Shown here in pieces: positions 1 through 11,800 of a stretch of 64,000 bases of DNA. The translations under genes and the position numbers were made by a program. Under the pieces are notes generated by a model, which saw only the letters and a program-made list of their open reading frames with translations, was not told the origin of the DNA and made no database searches. Within the stretch, counting starts at the first letter, position 1, and the number at the start of each line of letters is the position of its first letter. This DNA is from Coenobita brevimanus (taxonomy: Eukaryota; Arthropoda; Malacostraca; Decapoda; Coenobitidae), in assembly GCA_032717465.1 (NCBI GenBank), contig CM064713.1, positions 3,430,001 through 3,494,000 of the forward strand. The letters run 5' to 3'.

Positions 1-370
1 ATTGGCCTCTTGTGGGATTTAGGCTACAAGGAAGCTGAGAATATCGACACTGATAATTTTCGTAGTATTAGTAGCGTTTTCAGTAGGTAAATATCGTGTG
101 AAAATAGCTTTGATAAATATGAAGTACTTACCGAATGTTATGCTTCGATTTAGGCGGAAATAAGGAAAGTATAATATCAAAGACCATTGAGTATTTCACA
201 GAAAATTTGCGTATTATTTTCTTATTTGAGGATAAATCGAATCATAACATTGTTCAGCAAGTACTCCTTATTATGTTAAAGCAATTTTCACACGGTATTT
301 TGCTATTTCAAATACGATTTATGCTGATATTGCAAAAATTATCATTGTCGATATTTTCAACTTCTAACCC
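1..370. repeat. Dispersed repeat, copy 1 (cut by the left edge)
   Basis: This stretch matches the 24150-25340 segment in the same orientation. Shared blocks include 'aacattgttcagca', 'ggctacaaggaag' and 'aatagctttga'. Here the parts are contiguous, while the second copy is split by later insertions. No coding motif was seen. The class of the element is unknown. Confidence 0.6.
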
Positions 371-494
371 TAATTTGAAACGTTTCCCTTAATAGTAATA
401 AAATCGGCTGTAAATACGAAGAATAAATGTAAAAAATGATAGGCATAACAGTGAATGTAAATGTAAATCACTGAAGTATTAATTCTATGAAGGT

Positions 495-565
495 CCATGG
501 TCTTGAATGCTAGGGAAGTTCTGTAGCACCTTTTCCTTGGTGATTTATTTCCCACATTACGTCCA
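495..565. repeat. MITE-B end fragment
   Basis: One terminus of the MITE-B family described at 3792-3956 (TAGCACCTTTTCCTTGGTGATTTATTT type). No partner terminus was found, so it is a broken or single-ended copy. The rest of 371-720 shows nothing recognisable. Confidence 0.5.
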
Positions 566-739
566 TTCTACATATTTATATCGCCTTTATCCACACATGG
601 TTTGCATCTATAAGGTACGAGATGTTACCAAAGTGGAATGTGCTGTTTAAATCACTTAGGACATGATGTTGCGAAATCTCCAAAACTATTGTCTTTGTCC
701 ATGCCGCCTTCAGTATAAACAGATTCTGAAGGTCGGATT

Positions 740-955
740 TCTCTTGCCTTCCTCCTTCTTTCTTTCTTTCTCTCCTTCGTTCGTTCGTTCCCTCCTTCTT
801 TCCTTCCTTCTTTCCGTCTATCCATCGTTCCTTCTATTCATCATTCCATCATTCCTACCTTCATTTCTTTCTGCCTTCCTTCCATCCTTCCTTCCTTTTT
901 TCCTTCCTTCCTTCCTTCCTTCCTACCTTCCTTCCTTCTTCCCTCCAGCCCCATC
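740..955. repeat. Pyrimidine-rich (TTCC)n tract
   Basis: About 200 bases of TTCC/TTTC/TTCG repeats on the + strand. The serine/leucine/proline open frame across it is low-complexity and is not a gene. Confidence 0.85.
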
Positions 956-1104
956 GGCTAAGTAGGCTTCGTGTCACTTCTTCTTTAGCGATTTATTTTG
1001 CATCTTAAGCCTTATTACTTTTTCCAGTACGTTTACCCCAACCTGACAAAGATTCGTAACCCCTTCAGTTGGTGGCCAATTGTAGTCAGATTAGAGGGTT
1101 AATT

Positions 1105-1322
1105 TATACTCTTTTTACTCTAACTTGGCCTAAACTTGCCCTCTCTCCAACTTGAATATTGATATGTAACAAGAGATTGACGCTAGAATATGATGCTAGT
1201 CACGAAGTAGTGCAATGAAAATGATGCAGAGCCGTAGTATTGTCTTTTCCTGTCACTGAGGTATGGGATATGAGCTGCAAAAGGACGAAAATCTGGGCCA
1301 AGTTAAAGCAAATGTGCTATAG
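1105..1322 (+). mobile_element. MITE-A copy 1
   Basis: Element of about 218 bp with inverted ends: the left end reads TATACTC..TTTACTCTAACTTGGCC and the right end reads GGCCAAGTTAAAG..CTATAG. The same inverted ends and a shared core recur about ten times in the window. Ends in TA suggest a Tc1/mariner-type non-autonomous element; that class is an inference. Confidence 0.75.
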
Positions 1323-1465
1323 ACCTTTTATTTTATTTTTATCTTATTTATTTATTTTTTTTTTGTAAACTGTTGTGCAAAAATGAGTGACCTAAACCCG
1401 AGAGTGCTGATATTGGCAACATTGACCCTCTCATGCTCAGGGTAAGTTTAGTGTTTTATTCTAGT

Positions 1466-1748
1466 TGATCCCAGACGACGATACGCAACCGAAAGACGAT
1501 GATATGCAACCGAAAGACGATGATATGCAACGGAAAGGCGATGATATGGAAAGACGATGATATGCAACCAAAAGACGATGATACCAACCGAAATACGATG
1601 ATATGCAACCGGAAGACTGATATGCAAGCGAAAGACGATGGTATGAAAAAATGATGATATGGAACCAAAAGTCGATGATGTGGAGAGACGATGATATGCA
1701 ACCGGAAGACGATGATAAGCAACCGAAAGACGATGATAAGCAACCGAG
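1466..1748. repeat. 21-bp minisatellite
   Basis: About 13 degenerate tandem units of CGAAAGACGATGATATGCAAC. Because 21 is divisible by 3, two reading frames on the - strand stay open, producing spurious repetitive ORFs. Confidence 0.9.
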
Positions 1749-1891
1749 AGTGAGTCGTAGGAGCCCTGAGAGTGATAGAAATGTCACACTTGTACTCCAG
1801 TCTGTTACCTAAACAGTTATGGCGAGGATCAAGGTGAGACAAAAGCAGTGCAGGTGCAGAGTCATAATTATTTACCTCCCCGAACGAATTT

Positions 1892-1892
<1 letters not shown>

Positions 1893-1962
<70 letters not shown>

Positions 1963-1996
1963 TCATATTTACCTCCCATAACGAGGCTGGTGGAGG

Positions 1997-2046
<50 letters not shown>
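1893..2046. repeat. Two (GT)n microsatellites
   Basis: (GT)n runs at about 1893-1961 and 2000-2046, separated by a unique stretch. The flanks 'tatttacctccc..aacga' are repeated before each run, so the run and its flank were duplicated together. Confidence 0.95.
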
Positions 2047-2050
<4 letters not shown>

Positions 2051-2737
2051 GCTATATCAGAAAGTTGTTATCGGATTTTAACTAAATTTGGTGGATTGGT
2101 GAACAGTGCGTCAAGGAAGAGTTGATTAGATTTTGGGGTTGGTCCTGAACTGGATAAATAATAATGAATTTTATTCGCGCCGACGGAGGTATGCCTTCTC
2201 AGAGCTTGTGTAACGGGGCAGACTAAGACCGTAGAATTAATTACCTCCACCAGCGACATTGAACAAAGGTTGGTTTATAAGTCATTGTTATTGGCTTTGG
2301 AAGGGGTATGCGCGCTCTGAATGTTTTCAGGTTCGAGGCCTATATTCTCGTTAGGTGAGCAGATCCATAAATTGCGCACTCCCGTCTTGTGCGTTGTGGG
2401 GACGGCTCATTCTGCGGGTATGGGATGCGCAGACATACTGTTTCATGAAATTGCTAATCAACCATTCAGTTAGTGGTCTTGAAATGCGACACTATAGAGA
2501 ATGAAAGCGGTTATGGTAAGTAGACAATGATGTTAGCTAAGAATGGAGAACGCAATATACGGAGCACTCTGTTTCTGTTTCTGTTAGGCTAATATATTTT
2601 GTATGATATGCATGCACACTATGTATAGCAAAAAACAAATAAAACAAAGTGAATACTAAACACGATGGTGTGTTGCATACCAAATAAATCGCTAAGGAAA
2701 AGGTGCTAAGAATCCTTAAGGAGCTTTGGAGACTTTG

Positions 2738-3040
2738 TAGCATCTTTTCCTCTGCGATTTATTTTACCCATTGCCCCTTAATATCTTTTTGTCTATCTAT
2801 CTATCTGTTGCTGGACGCCTTAATCCCGTAAGGGGTGGCCACAAACAAATCGCCTCCATGTCGCCCTGTCCCCCGCCATTTCACTGCCGTGCTCCCAGCT
2901 CACACCCCCCTCTCTCATATACCTCTCCACTCCGTCCTTCCATCTCATCTGTTTGTATGCCACTGATATTAACTAAGTCGATGTTTAAACGATATTAATG
3001 ACGTAGTAGGCAAAATAAACTGCTAAGGAAGAGGTGTTTA
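2738..3040. mobile_element. MITE-B copy interrupted by a LINE-A fragment
   Basis: The left end (TAGCATCTTTTCCTCTGCGATTTATTTT) and right end (GCAAAATAAACTGCTAAGGAAGAGGTG) are inverted copies of one terminus. A 3'-end fragment of LINE-A with its TCTA tail sits between them, so the LINE inserted into an older MITE. A further right-end copy abuts it at 2682-2710. Confidence 0.65.
2795..2962 (-). mobile_element. LINE-A 3' fragment nested in MITE-B
   Basis: Starts with a (TCTA)n tail and continues with the conserved 3' end of LINE-A ('gccttaatcccgtaaggggtggcc'). It encodes a short degraded C-terminal stretch of the reverse-transcriptase ORF on the - strand. Strongly 5'-truncated. Confidence 0.8.
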
Positions 3041-3791
3041 CAAAATTTCCAAAGCCACTTAGCATACGAACCTATATCACAAGTCATTTTCGTAGAGAGG
3101 AGGTAAAATATGGGATTTGTACAATATAATAATGTAATTCTAACTTCAGAATAAAGAAAATAGGCCGTTAGTAGTATAAAAGAAAACTAGTATGTAAGAG
3201 AATTTCAGGAATAACTATAACTTCTTGGCTGATCTTCCTTATTGTTAACAATTATGTGCAAGTTCTAGTACTGGGAAACGTTATCTCTGAAGGCCAGGCA
3301 GGACTGTGGGGCTGCCCTACAGGTAGCCTACAGTACAGTGCAGTACAGTTTATACACCGTGTAGAGATTCGGCGCCGCCCCCTTCTGAAAGACAGCGCCT
3401 CACCAGGGTCAAACCAGGATCCTTACTCACGGCGAGGTGTAGGGAAATATGAGAATGTTTGGCTCCCAGGAAGACTGCAACTGCTTCGCTCCACCCAGAG
3501 TGCAGAGCGCCACCACTTGTAGGCCCCTCGTCATCAGTTGATATCCTGGCTTGGTTAACTATTTTATATCAAGACTTTATTGTTCATCCCGGTGTATGGG
3601 GATGTTCTCACCCTCTTCCCTGATTTCCCTTGCCCCTGACGCCATAATTTATCTCTGATAAATTAAGTGTCGTAACCTTTGCTAGTCATGTTCGTAAAAT
3701 TCTACGGTATTTACAAGCCATGTTTCATAGTTAATACCTTCAGACAGAGGATGTTTCTGTGTCCATTATTCTAAGTGATATTGAATTCTTC
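3041..3791. other. No recognisable gene
   Basis: Nothing coding was recognised. The open frame at 3256-3522 has no known motif and no neighbouring splice structure. The sequence is unique at the level visible by eye. Confidence 0.4.
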
Positions 3792-3956
3792 GTAGCAGCC
3801 CTTCCTCGGCTATTTATTTTTCTCGGCTATTAATTTTTGCATATTACGCTTTAACATTCCCTTCTGTATTTCTTTAATAACGACGTAGTTTTCATCCATA
3901 AAAACAAGTGAATATTGAGGCACAAAATACAACAAATCGCTTTGAAAAAGGTGTTA
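3792..3956. mobile_element. MITE-B copy
   Basis: About 165 bp with inverted ends GTAGCAGCCCTTCCTCGGCTATTTATTT and AACAAATCGCTTTGAAAAAGGTG. The shared core (cattacgc...) also occurs at 5635-5792 and 56851-57001. This copy has a small internal duplication of its left end. Confidence 0.65.
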
Positions 3957-3997
3957 CGAAATAAAAAAAAAAAATCACTTCCAGTACCCTGCTGAGA

Positions 3998-4136
3998 TAT
4001 TCTTGCTGCTGCCAGACGATTTTATTCAGCTTATGAGACTAGGAGAGAAAGGTTAATGAAGGCTGTATCTAACCCCCCCCCCAGTTCAAAAGGTAACTCC
4101 TAAGCTGAATAAAATCGTCTGGAGATAGCAAGAATA
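3998..4136. mobile_element. MITE-C copy 1
   Basis: About 139 bp with nearly perfect inverted ends of about 35 bp: TATTCTTGCT....CCAGACGATTTTATTCAGCTTA on the left and its reverse complement on the right. Two diverged copies lie at 43286-43426 and 44734-44867. Confidence 0.75.
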
Positions 4137-4241
4137 AAATAGAAAATAAAATAGAAAATAGGTCATTGAGGGGAAGGGGTTGATGACTATGTAAGGAGGA
4201 AATTGCTAACTTGTATATATAGGGGTGTAAATGGAGGTAAT

Positions 4242-4242
<1 letters not shown>

Positions 4243-4314
<72 letters not shown>

Positions 4315-4376
4315 ACACCCACACACACACACACCATTCTTTCCTTCCTTGTCGCTCCTTATTGTTTACCCCCCCC

Positions 4377-4416
<40 letters not shown>

Positions 4417-4508
4417 TGCATGATTAGTCAAGTCATCAGCATCCAGCCAACTCGCACGTAGCCCCACAAGCGAGTAGCCTAGACTAGCCGAGGTCAATGT
4501 GGACTACC

Positions 4509-4576
<68 letters not shown>

Positions 4577-4607
4577 CCTAGACTAGCCGAGGTGAATGTG
4601 AACTACC

Positions 4608-4670
<63 letters not shown>

Positions 4671-4793
4671 AAAACGAATAAACGGTCTTAATAAATATCG
4701 TTCAGTTATTGGATCGTGTAGAAGGAGAGAGAGGGGGCGGGATGAAAGCAAATAAACTGTCAATAAATATAGTTCACTTACTGGATTGTGTGG

Positions 4794-4865
<72 letters not shown>

Positions 4866-4866
4866 G
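4243..4866. repeat. Compound CT/GA/CAGA microsatellite cluster
   Basis: (CT)n at about 4243-4300 and 4376-4416, (GA)n at 4511-4575 and 4612-4667, and (GACA)n at 4815-4864. The unit 'gcctagactagccgaggt' plus its GA run is present twice (4477 and 4576), and 'aataaatatcgttca' and its flank are also duplicated, so flank and microsatellite expanded together. Confidence 0.9.
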
Positions 4867-5114
4867 GTTGGTCCATATACATAACGCTCCTTTGCCATTC
4901 TTCTGGGCGATTTCTTATGTGTTATTGGGACTGCTCATTTAGCGTTATCAGTGTCTACCCTGCATCTTTTATCCATTTCTACTCCCACCGCTACACCCAC
5001 ACCCACACCAGCAGACTGAGCCGTCCCCACAAAACAAAAGATCCCGCAAGGTGTTTGTATTTTTTTTTTTTTTTCGTTTAAGGAACTTGTCCACGCCCAC
5101 AACGCTAAAACTAA

Positions 5115-5350
5115 GCCGTGGTTGCTTGAATTTCGATGAGGCTTAGGAACGAGTCTCCTTGGTTACTAGTCAAATTAACCTACAGTATAACACCTAGCCG
5201 TCAAATGAGCTAGAAGGAGTTGGATATCTTTGCCAGGTGCACAAAATTCGGTGAGCCTTAGTTGAAGATTCGAAATAAGTCTCCTTGGTTACTAGTCAAA
5301 TCATTCTCCAGTCTAGCAACACGTGGCCATCATATGAGCAAGGGGTTAGA
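5115..5350. repeat. Tandem duplication, period about 129 bp
   Basis: The block 'gtctccttggttactagtca' occurs at about 5150 and 5279 with similar flanks, giving two diverged tandem units. Confidence 0.7.
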
Positions 5351-5375
5351 AATATATGAGGTGAGAGTAAATGCA

Positions 5376-5595
5376 CTATACTCTGTTCACTGTAATTTCA
5401 CCTAGATTTTCGTCATTTTGCAACTTACTTCAGATAGCTCACTGACAGATAAAATACAGTACTACGGCTCTACATCCTTTCCATAGCACTGCTTCGTGAC
5501 TAGCATCATATTCAAGTGGTAATCTATTGCTACATCTTGGTATCCAAAGCAGAAAGATGTCAATTTTAAGCCAAGTTAGAGTTAAAAGAGTATAG
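5376..5595 (-). mobile_element. MITE-A copy 2
   Basis: Same family as 1105-1322 in the opposite orientation. It starts CTATACTCTGTTCACTGTAA and ends GTTAGAGTTAAAAGAGTATAG, so the outermost CTATACTC/GAGTATAG inverted ends are intact. Confidence 0.8.
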
Positions 5596-5634
5596 TCAAA
5601 TCAACCCTCCAGTCCCAGGGTAAAGAAAGCTCCC

Positions 5635-5792
5635 TAACACCTCGTCTTTAGCGATTTATTTTTGGATATGGCTGGTTAATATCTTTTTTTGCGTTATTGT
5701 GCAAAGTATGGCGATATTAGGATGATTTATGGAGCACGGATATGGTCGGTAAGGTGTAGTAAGCAAAATAAGTTGCTGAAGGAAAGGTGATA
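5635..5792. mobile_element. MITE-B copy
   Basis: Left end TAACACCTCGTCTTTAGCGATTTATTT, right end CAAAATAAGTTGCTGAAGGAAAGGTGATA; inverted copies of each other. Directly followed by an (AC)n run at 5799-5854. Confidence 0.7.
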
Positions 5793-5796
5793 GGGA

Positions 5797-5798
<2 letters not shown>

Positions 5799-5854
<56 letters not shown>
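5799..5854. repeat. (AC)n microsatellite
   Basis: About 56 bases of uninterrupted AC dinucleotide. Confidence 0.95.
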
Positions 5855-5856
<2 letters not shown>

Positions 5857-6097
5857 GAATAAAATTTATAGAAGTTGTAGATGCTTCCCATGGACGAGAG
5901 AAAATAAATGCCAAGTTATTTATTTCATTTTCTTCCTTTCCAGGAAGAAGAGAGACGTGGACTTTTTCCGCTGGTGTACGTGATCTTGGCAACACGTACC
6001 CAGCCCCCCCAGCCCGTGTACGTGACCGGAAATAAGTACACAACTGAGAGGACTAATGGACGGATGTGTGTGTTGACCTTGCCACAACAAAACAAGA

Positions 6098-6236
6098 AGG
6101 AGGAGGAGGAGGAGGAGGAGGAGAAATGTAAGGAGGAGGAGTGTAGTAATAGTAGTAGTAGTCGTAGTAGTAGTAGTAGTAGTAGTAGTAGGATGATAAT
6201 GATAGTGTAGAAGGTAGAAGAGGAGGAGAAGAAGAA
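6098..6236. repeat. (GGA)n / (AGT)n trinucleotide tract
   Basis: GGA repeats, then AGT repeats, then GAA/GGA-rich sequence. The Ser/Glu-rich open frame across it is low-complexity. Confidence 0.9.
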
Positions 6237-6581
6237 GTAGAAGAACTATATTGATCCCTATCGAGTGTGCACGTGAATCACTGAGGCACACCAAGAGTAT
6301 TTCTAAGTTTCAGTCTGCCTCTAGAATACAACCATCAACCGTCAAAACTTCGGTCAGATCCCTACTTGTCCTGCTGGGTGAAGAGGGACAAGGGGAGGTG
6401 AAAAGAAAGAAATGGTGCGGAGGGAGGGCATCCAGACGTCGTAAGAAATATTTGGGATCGAATTCTGGTCTGCTTAGATGGCTTCGTAACATCTCTTTCT
6501 TACCGATTTATTTCATCTTGTTGGCAGAGATGCAGCCGGGGATTTCTGCTGTCCTGTTATGAGAACGTTCCTTAGCTCCCT

Positions 6582-6668
6582 TCCTATCCCCCGAGAGGAG
6601 GATGGTGGACTGCCGGAGAAGAGCAACTTCAGCCTGCAGTCCACTGTGTTCTCATTCAGATATAGGCT
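6582..6668 (+). repeat. Repeat-D fragment
   Basis: Shares the block 'agcaacttcagcctgcagt' plus 'ccactg.gttc.cattcaga' with 32206-32275, 35640-35790 and (reverse) 53925-54035. Family of unknown class. Confidence 0.6.
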
Positions 6669-6687
6669 ACCTGGAGGTATAACAGCA

Positions 6688-6690
6688 ACA

Positions 6691-6728
<38 letters not shown>

Positions 6729-6905
6729 CTCCTCTTCTTCCTACTGCTACTACTAATACTACTTCTAGGCCTCCTACCACTACGACTGCTAATATTACTA
6801 CTACTACTACTATTGTAGGCCTTCTATCACTACGACTACTATTACTACTACTACTATTGTAGGCCTCCTACCACTATGACTACTACTACTACTACTACTA
6901 CTCGA
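6688..6905. repeat. (AAT)n and an ACT-rich minisatellite
   Basis: (AAT)n at 6690-6726, then about three units of roughly 60 bp, each with 'taggcctcctaccactacga' followed by a run of (TAC)n. Confidence 0.85.
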
Positions 6906-7379
6906 CCCAATGTGGAAAGTGGCCAATTTCCAGGGTAAGACAGACAAAATGTATATTTCTGGGCATACACACCTGAACCCATGGTAAAATTGTTTTACAG
7001 TGTCTGAACCCCATTCTTAGCGGATTTTCCAAATACTGTATATTACATAATTCACAGATGTCTACGAGTATCTTTCTCTCTTTTGGGTGCTACCGTTTCC
7101 CTCATTCTGCTTTATAATCCATTCAACACCATTTCACCACATGTGTTCCTTTTATTTCTCTTCTCCTCTCTATGTCCGTACATACTCGTTACTTCCCACT
7201 CCCATACACCCCACTACCTCAGAGAAGGCTGCTTAGTGGTAATGAAGGTATTACTTTTGGTAAGTATACGGTAGCTTACTTCAGCAGCCCACATAAAAAT
7301 ACTTTATTACATAAATATCATTAATACATTACATAAATATTAATTAATATACAGTAGTACGTGTCTGCTGCATATTTAT

Positions 7380-7420
7380 TTAGATTTTCCAGTCTCTCTC
7401 TCTCTCTCTCTCTCTCTCTG
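7380..7420. repeat. (CT)n microsatellite
   Basis: Short CT run just before the possible promoter region of CoREST. The rest of 6906-7460 shows nothing recognisable. Confidence 0.85.
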
Positions 7421-7465
7421 TACACTTCGCTGATGAATAAATGAAGGGAGAGGTTTACTGGAATA

Positions 7466-7517
7466 GTAAGATGGCGGAGCAGTTGCTTCTAAGGTTGACA
7501 GCCTTTCCGCCATTTTC
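7466..7517 (+). promoter_or_regulatory. Paired inverted YY1/Pho-like motifs upstream of CoREST
   Basis: AAGATGGCGG at 7468-7477 and its inverse CCGCCATTTT at 7507-7516 both match the AANATGGCGG core bound by YY1/Pho factors. They lie about 0.55 kb upstream of the CoREST start codon. A promoter role, or an upstream non-coding exon here, is an inference. A 20-codon ORF also begins at this ATG (7471) and stops at 7533. Confidence 0.3.
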
Positions 7518-7899
7518 CTATAGATGCCGCTGATGCTATTCCTCAGCTAAGCCCCTTCTGTACTATAAGGTTTTACTAGGGTCATGATCACATTAAATGG
7601 TTAATTTTATGTATTTTCATCGCTAATATTATTTTTCTATGACTACATCACATAAAGTGAGAAGGATTTACATCATTCCTTATGATACATTGATTAAATC
7701 ATCAGTGATTAGGTCCAATTGTTGATCATTGGGGTTACCATTGCTACCGTACTTTAGCTGAGTCTGCAACTTTTTTTATTAATGCCAGTTTTGTGCAAAA
7801 CAGAGTTGCTTGCACACCATGAAAGTCATCCATATTTATTCGTTGCGTAATTAAAGCACCAGTTTGCTTCTCATATTATGAAATAGTGCAAAATAAGGT

Positions 7900-8074
7900 C
7901 CGATATTTCGTCTCCAGAGCCTAGTACGGTACAATTGTGTGTTTACGTACCACGGGATCGGAGCGAAGGTGGCTGCATCTCCTGCTCCCAAGACGTCTCT
8001 CGTCATCCAGAGATCTTTTTGGCCAGCCTTGCCAGACAGGTGCCCTTGAAAGGATTGTAGAAGAGTAGTACAAG
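7900..8074 (+). promoter_or_regulatory. Probable CoREST 5' leader and core promoter region
   Basis: This GC-richer block immediately precedes the CoREST start codon. In-frame TAG at 8066-8068, three codons before the ATG, fixes 8075 as the first usable start in this exon. The context AAGATGG is favourable for initiation. No TATA box is evident. The transcription start cannot be placed from sequence alone. Confidence 0.4.
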
Positions 8075-8192
8075 ATGGTGACGGCAAGTAACAGGAACAG
8101 TGGTGAGGCGAAGGAGGACAAAAAGAGTGGTGGTTCTAATCCTAGCAACGGCCACGTCTCAGGCCAGCCCGACGACGGTGAAAAAGATGGAG
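8075..8192 (+). CDS. CoREST: CoREST exon 1 (start codon, leader)
   Basis: Codes [20 protein letters not shown] and a further low-complexity leader. Ends GGAG|GTACTG in phase 1. An in-frame TAG three codons upstream supports this start. Confidence 0.85.
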
Positions 8193-8767
8193 GTACTGCT
8201 GTGTAGTTTTGCTAAATATAAATGATTAAATGCCTAACGTTGGTTATGATCAGAGTGAGCATGCTTCCTCAAGGTTTTATTTATTTATTTTTTTTCCTTA
8301 AATACACGTATGCGATATAGACCAGGGTGGATGCTGGTCTGAGTTGTCTTCTCTGCTTCATCTTGAAAGTCAGTGGAATGTGATATATAGTTTGGTATAC
8401 CTGTGGTTTACATTACACTTTGTTTGAGTCTTTTTGGGTATATTGAATTTGAATAACTGGTCGGACCTAAATATAAGCAGTTGCTTGTTAGGTAAATTGC
8501 ATTTTATGTTTCAGCCAAGAATTAGGTGCATCTTTTGGTAGATATTTAGAAGCTGTAGCTGGAATTCAGTATTTTATATGCATTGTTTGTTTAGATTTCA
8601 TTATTTGCTAGCACTGTTCTTCTGCAGCACTTTGGCTGCAAAGAAACTCCTTACTTCATTTGAGGTCATTAGTATGCCCAGTAGGCTGATTCCCCAGTGG
8701 GATTTGCAACAGAATTACCATAGAAGAAAAGTCCTCACAGATAGTGAGATGTAAATGGGAGGCACTT

Positions 8768-8848
<81 letters not shown>

Positions 8849-11800
8849 CCTTGATCAAGTTAAGGGACCTTCTCAATGACTTTTTCATGTTTTTGAGACC
8901 TATTTTAGATATTAAGCTAACAACTGTTCCCTGTTACCAGTACCTTATCAGCTATTGATTATTGATTTTTTAATGTTTTGTAGTTTGTTGTTCAAAGAAA
9001 ACAGACAGTGATTTTAATGTACCGATACATTATATGTCATTGATTTAAACAGCATTTCTGAATACCACTTCCATCCCAAGCGCGCAGTAACTCTCTAGTG
9101 CCAGGTACCGTACTTTAATCCCAGAGGAGGTGGTCACAGACAAGCCACAGTCGTGTCATCCAATCCTCTACCATCTTACTGCCCTTCCTTCAACTTACAC
9201 CACCTTTATTCATATACTTCACCCTATCCCTCCACCGAATCCACAGTCTCCCCCCCCCTCTCTTCCCATCTACCTCACTCGTACGCTTTCCTGGTTAGTT
9301 TCTTATTATTACTTGACCAGATCATTTCAGGGCACTGTACTTTTAACTACGGTACCGTACTTTCCAGCTCTTCCACATCAACACCACAGTGCTCCTTTAC
9401 TTCCTTATTTGTATGTCTCTCCATGAAACTCCATACCGGGTATGCTTCTCTGAAATAATTCATTTCTACTCCTTTCACTCCATAATGGCTTCATTCGAAC
9501 AATGTCCAGATTTCACCTCCAGATGTTAGGATGGAGGGTGAAACTGTAGTATCTACCTCCCATTCATATAATTTTACAATTTTTTTTTCCCTCAGTCTAT
9601 CTATCTATCTATAGCCCGACGCCCTAATCCTGCAAAGGGTGGCTGCAGACAAAATGCCTCCAAGTTGGTCTGTCACCCACCATTTGATTGCCTTCCCCCC
9701 AACTCATTCTCCCCTCCCTCATATACAGTACTGTACCTCTCAGCTCCATCCCTCCACCTCATCCTTGGTCTCCCCCTCCCTCTCCCTCCCTCTACTTCAC
9801 CTACATACACCCTCTTAGTCAGTCTTTCGTTCTCCATTCCACATGTCCAAACCACCTCAGTGTATTTCTCCTAATTCTCTCAATCACGTCCACATCCACC
9901 CCACAACGTTCTTTCACTTCTTTTCGTCAACATGTCCCTCCACGTCACTCTACATGCTTCTCTCAGGTAACTCATTTCCACTGCTCTCACTCTTGACTTG
10001 TTCCCCTCTAGCAAGGTCCATGCCTCGCTTCCATACGTGAGGGTAGGGATCACAATACTGTCATGCAGTGACTTCTTAACTTCCATACTCGCCTCCCTAT
10101 TTCTCATCACCGCTTTCAGTGAACCAACAATCTTTTTTCTCAAACATAACCTAATTATCATTATGATGGATTTAAAAAGTTTCAGAAATACCCGGTATGT
10201 AATTTTGAAGATCATACCATTGTTGGGTTTCAGGTGATTGGGCACTGTGGTCAGTCCGCCACCACCATACCTAATTTAACCTACACTAGCATAACCTGAC
10301 TTAACTAACTTGGGAACAAAAGTGTTTCATGTCTGAATCAACTTTTTGACCTTTGGAGGATTCCATCAACGGTGTCGGCAGACTTAACTTAGTGCCCATG
10401 ATAACATAAATGTAATTTCCTTGAAATTCCAGGTGTCATAAATGAATTACACAATTATGGTACAGTAGATGCTCTGTTTAATGACCACCGATGTGGTGGA
10501 AGCCCGAGATGAGGGAACTATGTTTTCCTGGTATTTTTGCCCTATTTAACGGAAAATTTCAGTTAAGCATAATTCCATTAAGGAAATCTGTAAACAATAA
10601 TGCATTTCTGGGGGTATTAATTATGGGTTCAGACTGCTGTGTGTAGCATTGAGAGTTAGCATAGTTTGCTAGGTTAGGCTTGCCTTCAAGGATTTAGCAG
10701 AAAATAGTTTGAAATACAGGTATGCCCCAGCTTAACAATGCAGTTGGGTAAGTAAAATCCCATCGCTAGGCAGGGTATTTTATATCAGGGTAGATTTAAC
10801 ATGTAATGGATAGTGATGTGTTTTTGAGCCTTGGGTTCCCCCCCCCCCAACCAAATCCTATACCCACCCAAATGAGTCCCAAAACAAGTTTCTAGCTCAC
10901 CTAAGCCCTTAAATAGCTTTAAAACAAGCTAAACTAAGCTAAAAGCAATTTATAACTCACCTAAACCTGAAAGTAAGATCAGAAAATTTTCAAATACGGT
11001 ATAAGTCTGGAAAAATATCAGGCTTAGTAAACTGTACCCCAAAATGATAATGGTCACCCCACCTATGGTTAAAACACATTAATCTGAGTCTGAAATATCA
11101 TAAAATCAGTATTAAAAAATCAAAACCCATCATTAAACCAGGGTTTGGCCATTGTTAGGTGAGGTATGGTGGTATTTCTATCCCCATAGTTAAGCCGGGG
11201 TATCGCATCCAGGGGTATCATATATCAAGGTATACCTGTACTGGAAAATTTTCCTTTATACTGGGTCTTGGTTACAGAACTCAATTTTGTGGAAAATTCG
11301 AGATAACAGAGTGGGGGTTGTCTGAATTTGTTCGTTAAATTGTGCATGCTGTACTTAATCCTTGTCATAACATTTCCTTTGTTAATAGGAGCTCCCATGC
11401 TGTTTGTCCTCATGGGGATCACAGTATTGTCATATAGTGACCACTTGTGTGATCACTTCCATTTTTCTATTTATAAAGTTAATATTTTGTGATAAGAAAG
11501 TAAGCTTGCATCACTCACAGCGACAGTTAGCCTACATAAAATACTTTGAAGCTGAGTGCAGTGAAACTGCACACACAGCCATTGCGATCAAATAGTTGAC
11601 ATTGTGAGTTTGGTGTGAGTGATATCCACTGAAGTGGTAGTGTTTTGACTGTCTCACCTCTGGCACAGCAAATACCATGAGTGGCAGTGAGCAGAGGCAT
11701 TCGTTATGTTGCCTGTTAGATAATTCAGAAAAATAATTAGCCAGCAATTAGGAATGTTCTGACTTATGCCAACAAACTTGTTTTCCAACTAAATTTCTTA

